A stretch of 34,468 bases of DNA from Comamonadaceae bacterium. GTDB lineage: Bacteria; Pseudomonadota; Gammaproteobacteria; Burkholderiales; Burkholderiaceae_C. Under the pieces are notes generated by a model. That model made no database searches. It saw only the letters and a program-made list of their open reading frames with translations, and was not told the DNA's origin. The stretch covers positions 1 to 34,468 of the forward strand of contig JAIXXW010000258.1 of assembly GCA_027490555.1 (NCBI GenBank), read 5' to 3'. This document shows, piece by piece, positions 33,201 through 34,468 of this stretch. The position numbers and the translations under genes were made by a program. Positions within the stretch are counted from its first letter, which is position 1; each line of letters starts with the position of its first letter.

Positions 33201-34468
33201 GTTGCCTATGTAGTTGCCACCAAAATCAAAACTGGAGGCAAAGGGCTGGAATTCGGCCAGGGAATGGCCCGGCACAAAGGTGCCGCTTGTGGACAGGAAT
33301 TGGCTGGGGGTGGCCACCACCACCGTGGTGGATGGTGGCGGCTCGGTACGGAACGCCAGCTCAATGTCGTGCAGTCCGTAGCCGTCGATGGTCAGCGATG
33401 AGGCTTGGGGTCGGTTCACGCCGCCCACGTCCATGTTGGGCACCGCAGCCGGATCGGTGGTAGGGTAAGACTTGGCGGCGATGGAAGAGAACTTCAGCCC
33501 GCCGTCCACCTGGTCCACCTGCACCTTGACCGCCTTGATACCGCCTTCAATGAAATAGGTCCAGAAGGTCATGCGGGTGCTGCTGACCATGACCACTTCG
33601 CGAACCTGGGCCGGAGCCAGGTCATTGGTGACCCAGCCGCCACCAAAAACGAATTGGGAGGCATACGGGTCGAAATCGCTCAGGCGATGGCTGGTGTTGA
33701 CCACCACGCCCCCAGCGTTGCTGGTGGGCAAGAAGTCGCTGACCGGAGTCCCGCCACCCTGCTCGCCTGTGACAGCGACGGTATCGATGCGCTCGTTCGT
33801 GCTGGTGCCCTCTTGCACCTGAGCGGCCTGCAACCCGGCCAAATTCACCCGCCAGAGGCCGTCGTCGTCCACCACCAGGCTGGTGGCGCTCATGGCATCA
33901 CCCGGTACGGCAATGCTGCTGCGCGACAAGTCGAGCGTGACTTTCAGCTGTTCATTGAGGTCCTCGCGGACGGTATCTTTCAGGACCCGCACAGCGATGG
34001 TGGCCGACGTTTGGCCTTCGACGAACACCACCGGCCCGCGCAAATCGTCCGGGTGCACATCCGCCCTGGACAGAAGGCCCGACAGATCCACCGACCAGTC
34101 AAATGCATCGGCTGGCAGGTCAATCCCCTCGGGGTGGAAATCAGGGCGGGTGCGCGTGACGGTGAAGTACACAGCCGTGTAGCGCGCGTTGGCGTCGGTG
34201 CCCTCGACCACCTGGGTCAGATCGGCCGCGATGTTCACGCGAACCTTGTCGTCGTTGTTGACCCGCACGCTGGCACTGCTCTGCGCCGGATCGGTGGGAT
34301 TGACCTTGGCATAAGTGCCATTGGCCAGCGAGACGGTGACCGTCTCATTGGTCTCGACCGTGAAGTCCTTGCGCAACACCACGGTGATGTTCTTGCTGGT
34401 CTCGCCTGGCGCAAAGCTGACCGTGTTGCCCGTCAGGCTGCCTTGCAACAGATCGTCGGCACCGATGC
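12279..34468 (-). CDS. Giant Calx-beta repeat protein, N-terminus beyond window edge
   Basis: A single open frame of 7395 visible codons runs from the right edge (first full codon at 34466) to TGA at 12279 without stop or frameshift. No start codon belongs here: the first visible residues, IGADDLLQGSLTG, are already inside a Calx-beta unit. The protein is acidic, rich in Asp, Gly, Val and Thr, and I count only five Cys. About 34 units repeat the pattern EG...FTVTR...DF..G.L.F..G......V..D...E..E.F.V.L....A...I.NDD, the Calx-beta fold that binds calcium between tandem units. Three further module types interrupt the array and are listed separately. I see no RTX nonapeptide repeats and no protease or lipase domain. 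The C-terminus leaves the last unit at about FIDCRIYDEG and ends in a short tail, HPLTDHPPV, where an uncleaved type I secretion signal would be expected. It is probably an exported giant adhesin or surface protein, the likely substrate of the adjacent type I system. Confidence 0.93.
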   Translation of the reverse strand, partial: IGADDLLQGSLTGNTVSFAPGETSKNITVVLRKDFTVETNETVTVSLANGTYAKVNPTDPAQSSASVRVNNDDKVRVNIAADLTQVVEGTDANARYTAVYFTVTRTRPDFHPEGIDLPADAFDWSVDLSGLLSRADVHPDDLRGPVVFVEGQTSATIAVRVLKDTVREDLNEQLKVTLDLSRSSIAVPGDAMSATSLVVDDDGLWRVNLAGLQAAQVQEGTSTNERIDTVAVTGEQGGGTPVSDFLPTSNAGGVVVNTSHRLSDFDPYASQFVFGGGWVTNDLAPAQVREVVMVSSTRMTFWTYFIEGGIKAVKVQVDQVDGGLKFSSIAAKSYPTTDPAAVPNMDVGGVNRPQASSLTIDGYGLHDIELAFRTEPPPSTTVVVATPSQFLSTSGTFVPGHSLAEFQPFASSFDFGGNYIGNVVPRTVREVDWVNPHTMNFWVSLSDPMFTKAVRIRAEDAVVNGVEGVRFSLVSGQYVGNNAQQFQVINDFGYGFQNMGLALAQGQNGYGVSGFRAVFADDPDNIPMESVWLAQDNNYLSDSGILVRTDFRLEQLRPEGMQLQLGGADVLDDAVPGQVYQIDDAELGDGRLTFWVAAADGGMVKAVKLLAQEAVGGIRFTPVEARTYNVADPDDVDDFDTDGTPLEDIASRATDNGIGVHHIQAAFATPGETFTTQTLSFVVTRTNGSQSDSVAYTIEGIQASDLASQDADEFAGVLKFAPGEVSKTVSVTLRQDNTVERHEFARLVLDDRDSLYAQTDPAYASAEVRVLNDDFLQVGIQANQAAVWEGNDSNPQDDIAETRSFSFTVTRTKPLGVSDREGWPAEDVVWSVADPSAQIVLGQGMTRDSETGVVSGTVRFPPQAPGTVSQSVQLVLNTDSNAKQEADWQAILTLSDGQASLVDEDASSAFTWVLDDDPTIAVLPDGPQVLEGGVLRFTIERTTALDTAFDVHYQLLPTSGGANYITSPSTGTVSFGLNERFAYVDVQTVNDQVVNEARQVVLNLTGADNLSDVHGDIDQGRVFIEAGSAVGRISSDDATLNIQRIEASDPDADDMVTFTVTVEREGALGFAHGATWSVVGAGENPLPENELQLPEVRTISFDPNMDGDDSDTQTFTFRAPAGMIVDGVRTFEVRIADLPGNEAVAARTNFGVDAARGELTPNGVSVSILPERTNLAEGSSSGTAAVHQFRIQLSQVADRDVVVAWKVEDYDSGTALDASPDDFAGPGLDWPAGQVTIPQGQDFALISLHPKADSVLELTEKFKVAIEVVSGPAGVMSPPALGSIVNDDARIGFASADASFRVFEGPDGAGAELEAFVSREGFNRSNISVGWHVELIDGANNASADDLFNGVLPSGRLEFVAGQAVAAIRIRLTGDNVLEASERFKIVLEDNIQGGGELSANREAIGLIANDDAIISMRDVTITHDEGHAGTQTITVTVVRDTQGEILPAADVNWVALPSGVGVDFVSAADFAAGKFPSGTVRFAPGSNVATISMVVKADALLEQNENFVVTLTGTPTLQHRLATDSQALSTTVTLRNDDDEIAFVGGGNLAQTDWEDGADHAGQTLTYTLTRQGDTSKSTTVHWHLDFEGRTAAASDFLDADGVRYADGDSIVGTAVFAEGSDTATITLRVNDDLRVEGDDTFAVVLDSTNLAAAGSALALNNTTATGTLRNDDVGIVATLVGSAIEGDGGSTTYTYQITRTGDYQNQASQIDWSVTGARLARTEGNVTLASPLSDAEITSNQSGTLQWAVGENDVKTVTVTVAGDLVAEGDEAFQLLLSNATGTGFHPSELLANGLTGVVQDNDAKIGIRALATSVVEGREGTSQTLTYEIVRTGDLSQTLTVALNRSGASGVTGPSSITLQPAEQQTVTLNYDDGRPSQTFTLRGDTQRVQVQFTVAGDDILETGEALSVSLGTITGMTGGHNATVDSQFASAITTITNDDDHVITTTTATYSNVFASHIQVEGASSASPADPVHTVTYTLTRDPAGTLEARTVTWRIVGQGDNVVNAADFANGQQAVNVPNNGMPSGTVTFAAGASTATVVVRLRGDLDIEPSEGMALQLSSSQGNIEFDPLAEDAVIVVADDAGYSITARSAEVVEGNETDAQRALVYDIASIGAPGTIYWKATGITADDVAIAQPLSGSLTFTPTAESAALRLQLRQDSIVNPQKTATVTLYSDAAMTIPLLNNGQPLVASSVIRDDDAEVSVTAGIGSITEGSDPLRQTEDPVDQDGLSDDFKTLTFTIERDGNLNQTSIVPWSIALANGLTVSDFEQTFPTTATATGWYDADNAAIKGWVTFAPAATAAFAIANPNTTSQTLSFRTKTDWLQETNEAVTVQLGQPTTVGTSLKDTRTNDGSDAATTVINNDDATVQFATNSLRVSRDEGNGGGAVEYQFTVERSGNTGIESIVTWTLSGTGLTSADFSGYSSAERNGGQQGLPYGFVQFAANETSKTVTVRVTSDDFQGIAAHIPTRGQTLEGDETFTVTLSNGRRPDPNNLGTLEESVGTTVEGRTSAEGVIVNDDVQIQITQVRSNLPEGVAPVGGDVNPSLPGVQRFIEQAITFVRQGDPRQAVFFDWTINADANLFYRDGGVFKGVLVVNGNPALVGGEFDLTGLTTVVSNGVNGAGSVSGRVSWAANDTSPKTIIFRPAGNNDIGGFSFNLSTTGNSPLIDEFTSGTSETSVLNRGIGESKTLARFTVERDEAGIWLSNEFIEEYDPWTSQLVRIDQQYTAEDRVVPVNVRIPHDISYSPTGDGTVEGSLGVAQSGLDYTSTSGVLTFTAENRVQTIRVNVLEDGSYETTEGLSVYLASNSGTNVNLADRQGTVAVLDNDGTPVQALRVLGQTAIEGVDEHAQLLVDLGKPVTGSTELHINVTHGGGTAAASTTQGEAGDHTRYFEYSTDGGLTWQTSAPVFDFTYTRSNVQAVDDPLAVAYTFNNPTGEDQNDSWDNWLEFSDLKANAGYKVGGVLSGDDTVHVVVDNGGAYIDTNRNGIREDNETQQAFDAQGNDLVRLADHTVVVHFNDAPSSSPLDFSGFGTDDRVEIDRAAFHANGWVGEDAQSGTNNWSGTGGRIGFNNNGNYRTFFRAEYHNWSSNHLAVKGCFDSNTFTYERLATNINIDRQEFLFDRVSFVDSSAGSGLRSTMWIPVRADAAIDIDALQVSFAGVAGNANGSLGGLADLSQPDSDTTLALLAWWDETFDTSETTVADVQAYFDGFAMRKSDGIPVKFLQVNTSWDGIGDALAWSIEGLDASVVMAPQDGSVFESLRLLQDITVDADNTSASADVALGAQAIFNTSAGMSAVAALERDSLQPDFELMSDELDAAGVRTVVIKVTRPSGLGDDVLRYDANLPEEVDSGRLLAGSAALSGQLAFAAGETEKELTFRFDAALEDLAPLRELPTKLQVIVDNNPNDDQGQVGAYIDTDRDGVLDASEAVDSNLAFSADGQDLVGVNVRSVTIRFNSFGDEPLDLSGFGGDDRIEINLDELSRDWRLGTLTEYSLEKGNRDTIRDGRARTDWDLTGRTPLGATFDYPRLRAERQDIYEESYTARLRFRGDLKTADGGYSQDDVWLATFGAEEDQNPIIDGYLSLADQVSFVRNPTVHVVVDHYQIGEDQGVGAFIDLDKDGVLDDNESSYDNLAFNADGSEAGVQLRHAPVVLHFNNVPDVALDLRQFGRDDRIEIDVAALRGNGWAIPEAGEDVLNTRRHITGSQVGGADAAEALIFATGGSDWPQDYLAVVGDFNQHTKDIWNYNSVALKLRLDGEDRTSVLGDFGNPNDERRNDMVEDNHLWDRVSFVNVDGASPQNIHVVVDHYQIGEDQGVGAFIDLDQDGVLDGNEAINANRAFDANGDALIDLAQHHVTIQFNDVHGKTVNPNGSIAGVVPLELDGFGADDRIEINFSGLAANGWRVPDKVSQYDISNGYRISYEVDGTTTRGDNADLTLWAGDNSGQYLELEGQHFCSDDILIDETHRLANFSDNYRGIDHREVMFQVSWVRDPVVLVHVVVEKDGAYFDLDADGYLDDNEAGSDNLATQQNGLDLAQQTAVVRFNAIPDDAIDLRGFGRDDRIEIDVSRLGLFGAFGIRRTYDTDDRSSSNNYYNSHCTYNSQDYTSTAYATQQGEHLLSVEFTRSYSAGKDWRKNTNTTTPYTTYFRAWYEYSNQMSINGNQVAYFGTDSDSIRGWLNPTAEQGALNAAQNWNEFTEGPFRLIDANGGMLNRVSFVSTAQRVLITEDGGWIDRDGDGVLDNAERVEANQAFDADGSARIDLGARAYTLRFLDAPENALDLSGFNRDDRIEIDRSQLAARGWAGANNSDDYTAFSANPFGTQACLSAQDGWLMVAVGQVGEDTRGVALIGETTESRTKALLGDFGSNNFTGGEDSMGGRLSFVKSTVHVVVESHGAYLDENGNGKLEDSETIHVFDPLSGEALINLDKHKVVIEFNDVPDAPLNLSGFGSDDRIEIDRSAFHGGGWGGAEATYAVGGWNTGEDAGSRGYIRNDGYSRLIANLSDGDLSLSAATKGWTSKSGQLAFDMPNNSWVFENVSFVQDRFLTGFAGSQPISLSQGGTLSGTGMQYGNGHITVDPGTSEVLVRLPLVDDNIDERVESIHVSVSTTDPDFMVNQGDATVSLVDDDSPQITHEASRLYDMQLGQAFVMQVIDINNRYGEDPSVDYTLDSDNPSGYYRSYSLPHNEAAAQDFTLTLRVQGDWQLALVADDYNNGYDASTTNATNLNLHSSPPGFRPLAAGRDEIVDGQPTGFKLVEVLVPAGTQQVLMRLPVDGNSHPSEETMLNAVDGMRIDVTHVAPVLVVRDTVVREDAGQVNVEVVAVGGDLGEDDTVTVNYNTQNGQWEERLFLVSREIANAGRLTVSWSVEALGGMGQAALEDYNGYDYIRGYAGHESIQTVDANDFVLLSNQSAGVGGLPRGTVTFEDGQKEVYIRVAVRTDNVGEEREDFRVVLSNVPAGVTLDPNPIATATYADREHAGYATIANDDQLFLVTGLVFNESRHSRVEFGEDGAIDTYANGLAIDGLPAGMTAPAGYKLHQFVIRREGDARAPASVDWTLGVKGTDVAGFVESPQAAQASGAHQAETADFLAYTQGVNDNGLGMRWGTADGNGVIRSEAKTVVFAAGESYKVVTLAIKDDAFAEDAETFTVALSNPKALPGNDGNPGVSPLRGEATFVVADNDGTTVSVALNWLPAANGAAQTLSNGLGREDNIDNAVYEGTGSDWLTAGNNDYSNSDTSNDRRLQITFTRSAADTTASQAFFEIDLGQQNRSLNTWVLESGEGTGSVVDASWTTVPQHFWRGTVDFAAGATTAKVIFRIPDDNLVEGNQNITVTLYDAEHLPESGWDTRFAFNNGATLHDTAGIGRVTPLPDWNTTIRDPNAYTATATVVDNDVRLWLDRWQERNDRYDSNVGSDSSGNSTGYDRLTNLTLTDGTPVFDPANANDPAHGNRADQVQVAQGSAQTGDVALTFVRAGVQKGDIVLNWEVILDGSANAADFTRLTGQITLDGEQGTGESTSFSTRIENLLVADRVVENNETFSLKFTVASIDNVAVGGAGNVLFTPNYFYERQGVDWHDAALNGQAVMMVQGVIRNDDLSYGIDWAPNTGNADVTITGDAAKVLEGDDGDTYIDFVVNRTLGVDNTLGYKAQTTVAWRVVPVEGSLATVNANDFVGGVMGGVVTFAGWEHIDGVFSRPDRVEDLDGVLRYDDVQQLVRLRLNPDSLVEYGEHFTIELYNPSVGYVDPASSSLTATLVNDDTGVLINNFSVTEGDTGTSLVTAEVVRVGDLRGSSSFNWAKYNLDTNNSDFDETGATTGSATISANPSATMVDGFGVETYTLTTTVKLRGDAPNASNPPDGVLTGTAAVEDDETFRMVLGKVSGIEQMMAKMDPAVVADTTAATVSALNARTYVLSGANTATAVGTVRNDDTLFSVSPVTVSRGESSGSTYTFTITRSVATPQAQTVTWSVLGEGGRNVVDAADFGGSLPTNTVTFTGSELSKTITVPAPNLDSDAEADEIFTVKVTAFGTGAENDMFVTTGTGPKGVIVNDDAGVYINDSQAITQMEGSGAIAQTYKFDVVRSGQGVTGTSTVDWKVQLTANGAGNTAQRSDFGALPTTQTASGWYDAATNSIRGTVTFTANDYDLQTVSLPLNPDGSKESAESFVISLENASNGIQLVTGASTATGKIGDDDYDLSVEVVGTEGVDFGTLRTLPAATVNGVTYDLYAWNGEGTNYLSAKSVLVMQPWFANGGWGALPQPGTNSLGYQVQQHLSSADKSQAIAVVTNNDREGWYQITSVLSTGGYSSTNTFGIYPETPASAWVVSGSKYWLISKLPVTGPDEGDGNNNLQFTVTRDGATDLPANATWTLVFGNSNAGALAAGISYAGSSGYASADDFRALTGSFVFPAGASTYTFTVPVKGDTQWEENEVFTLKMDYDRNNGTSGTAWAKATLTNDDEGFWIQFENANVDEDGGPVKFRVVREGDLNGASSVDWRLTAGTASLENTSGNPKDFADGNVYSGSVSFTGSEASVKGANGQFYAVSNWITVNLQADSRFELNETFTLSLSNPSEGASIKTAQATGTIVNDDMGYSVSVQQASVIEGDDPVTAADPLTGAGYTELVYTITRSSNAAAIAQPSSVDWALSRTTGNASALEAADVWGGALSGTAVFQPGQTSMQVKVKVIGDGLDEGNSTWRMTLTPLPGGGEAVQATAETTVIDDDSTVSLVALQGLTAAAEAPLEGNIAQSFRSFYYDVTRAGSSLGEATVSWQVAQAGARPITESDIDSIWIWTGQQATQVDLTARVSPDMPFAGGTLTYADGDAAARQIEVRLKHDRVGEYDEQFSVSLSTSTHGTNLGTSNLVQTVVNDDPVLMLSMANTRINEGNPEADTAFTFLVTRSGDVSGISSFEWRIETAHADLNEEDFGGLFPSGAVTFAAGESQKYVTVLTGGDARVEFDEDFRVVIENAVGADILGDTSVLATIIDDDVGVSVRSVTGTLVESFEGDDNAFRFGFSAEGPANATRVKVFWHIEGSGLNPTIGDDFVGGSMPSGISEFNLRKGIGFGFADIRVAGDNVFGPDERFKLVIDDVQAFAGNSPLGAAAVVASAEALVLDDDLQIGLAQDDFRMVEGTEGDETELRFYVDVLGDSADSPALGDIRVNYAITGMVDQDDFVTDLAGDDVTLSYDDVAQRHYLGVTVRGDAVLEDHERFSLRLSSSHNNVDVAAAGATVAGEIRGDDYGIQLATVSSSQFEDSARFTFEVLRMGPTDLAMDLKIQVGAPASGSGAVASADDFANANALGLSLVDGVLTGELSFEEDQGTARFTLEIQDDFRDEGDERFSVMASVEAVDGTPVTPTAFEVSFIDCRIYDEGSDALSATTSPELEPVIHPLTDHPPV
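12380..20830 (-). repeat. Calx-beta tandem array, C-terminal block
   Basis: About sixteen consecutive Calx-beta-like units of roughly 100-200 residues, recognised by terminal signatures such as ATIANDD, VQGVIRNDD, AVGTVRNDD, GVIVNDD, ATGKIGDDD, ATGTIVNDD, TVVNDD, ATIIDDD and GEIRGDD. Each is preceded by a strand of the type V.F..G......V.V..D...E..E.F. Several units are enlarged by loops, notably at 15465-15850 and 18200-18800. The units are diverged at DNA level rather than near-identical. Confidence 0.85.
15465..15850 (-). other. Lower-GC insertion of unknown fold inside a Calx-beta unit
   Basis: About 125 residues intervene between the opening strand of a Calx-beta unit (DYDLSVEVVGTEGVDFG) and its continuation (PDEGDGNNNLQFTVTRD). 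The segment is rich in Trp, Tyr and Asn (VTYDLYAWNGEGTNYLS, VLVMQPWFANGGWGALPQPG, TNNDREGWYQITSVLSTG, SGSKYWLISKL) and does not resemble Calx-beta. Its DNA is visibly less GC-rich than both flanks. I do not recognise the fold; the alternating aromatic pattern suggests a beta-rich binding domain carried on a loop of the stalk. Confidence 0.65.
20834..25544 (-). repeat. Seven copies of an EF-hand-bearing module (HVVV / DxDxDG / DRIEID / VSFV)
   Basis: Seven diverged copies of a module of about 165-220 residues (the first spacing is about 435). Each opens with a strand like VHVVV, then a 12-residue calcium loop of type DxDxDGxxxxxE, then a strand like VVIEFND, then LDLSGFGxDDRIEID, then a long variable segment, and closes with VSFV or similar. 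The loops lie at 25473-25508 (DTNRNGIREDNE), 24168-24203 (DTDRDGVLDASE), 23571-23606 (DLDKDGVLDDNE), 22956-22991 (DLDQDGVLDGNE), 22395-22430 (DLDADGYLDDNE), 21723-21758 (DRDGDGVLDNAE) and 21225-21260 (DENGNGKLEDSE). The DRIEID strand faintly resembles the DKIDLS element flanking RTX repeats. I do not recognise the whole module as a named family. Confidence 0.85.
25746..25769 (-). other. Single Asp-box motif in the giant protein
   Basis: The residues STDGGLTW match the Asp-box (BNR) pattern S-x-D-x-G-x-T-W exactly. Only one is seen, within a linker between the Calx-beta array and the EF-hand modules, so it does not form a sialidase propeller. It may be a structural hairpin or lectin-like remnant. 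Confidence 0.6.
25900..32450 (-). repeat. Calx-beta tandem array, N-terminal block
   Basis: About sixteen Calx-beta-like units in tandem, ending in signatures such as VRVLNDD, WVLDDD, GRISSDD, GSIVNDD, GLIANDD, VTLRNDD, GTLRNDD, GVVQDND, TTITNDD, VIVVADD, SVIRDDD, TVINNDD, GVIVNDD and VAVLDND. Two more units lie on the N-terminal side of the insertion at 32450-33707. Most units are close to 110-140 residues, more regular than in the C-terminal block. Confidence 0.87.
32450..33707 (-). repeat. Three tandem copies of an unrecognised module splitting a Calx-beta unit
   Basis: A block of about 420 residues interrupts one Calx-beta unit: the strand QVQEGTSTNERIDTVAV comes before it and TQTLSFVVTRTNGSQSD after it. 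The block holds three diverged copies of about 140 residues with a shared order: a start such as SHRLSDFDPYASQFVFGGG or HSLAEFQPFASSFDFGGN, then VREV with a strand containing MTFW, MNFW or LTFW, then KAVK or KAVR, a VGGIRF-like strand, and a closing GYGLHDIELAF, GYGFQNMGLAL or GIGVHHIQAAF. Approximate copy positions are 33332-33707, 32895-33325 and 32455-32885. I do not recognise the module; it looks like an all-beta domain. Confidence 0.75.

Noticed and set aside
34446..34448. Start codon for the giant gene at the first frame-compatible TTG
   Set aside because: The residues upstream (IGADDLL) continue a Calx-beta unit to the window edge, so the gene simply runs off the window.
12279..34468. 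RTX nonapeptide repeats in the giant protein
   Set aside because: I looked for tandem GGxGxDxUx and found none; the Asp-rich loops present are EF-hand type DxDxDG or Calx-beta NDD ends.

Overview
The window looks like a chromosomal segment of a GC-rich Gram-negative bacterium, most likely a betaproteobacterium of the order Burkholderiales (a Comamonadaceae-like freshwater or soil organism). This is inferred from the high GC content, the proteobacterial type I secretion genes and a Bug-family (tripartite tricarboxylate type) binding protein, a family greatly expanded in Burkholderiales. There are no rRNAs, tRNAs, CRISPR arrays or insertion sequences that I can support.

Layout. Two thirds of the window (12279 to the right edge, minus strand) is one uninterrupted reading frame of at least 7395 codons. 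It encodes a giant, acidic, Calx-beta repeat protein whose N-terminus lies beyond the right edge. It contains about 34 Calx-beta-like units, an inserted block of three copies of an unrecognised module (32450-33707), a block of seven copies of another unrecognised module carrying a perfect EF-hand-type calcium loop (20834-25544), and a lower-GC insertion (15465-15850). The gene ends at a strong intrinsic terminator (12227-12263). A short AT-rich gap with a candidate promoter follows, then a tightly packed minus-strand operon: AMP-forming acyl ligase (10642-12183), orphan Bug-type binding protein (9620-10627), ABC transporter with a degenerate ATPase site (7887-9623) and HlyD-type membrane fusion protein (6544-7890). 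A GNAT acetyltransferase follows after a 130-base gap (5787-6413). A plus-strand gene for a TPR-sulfotransferase (3080-5656) comes next, convergent with the GNAT gene and divergent from a minus-strand pair: a TolC-like outer membrane factor (1303-2598) overlapping an LssB/LapB-type ABC transporter (left edge to 1310).

How it may work together. All parts of a type I secretion machine are present: two ABC transporters, one HlyD and one TolC. They lie beside a giant repeat protein that is the obvious secreted substrate. I infer a giant adhesin or surface-layer-like protein exported by an atypical four-component type I system in which a catalytically complete ABC subunit may pair with a degenerate one, as in the two-ATPase RTX systems. 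An adenylate-forming ligase, a GNAT enzyme, a TPR-sulfotransferase and a secreted small-molecule-binding protein are intermixed with the secretion genes. This suggests, but does not prove, that the substrate or a cell-surface glycan is chemically modified before or during export. An alternative is that the TolC-ABC pair begins a separate LapEBC-like operon with its own HlyD beyond the left edge.
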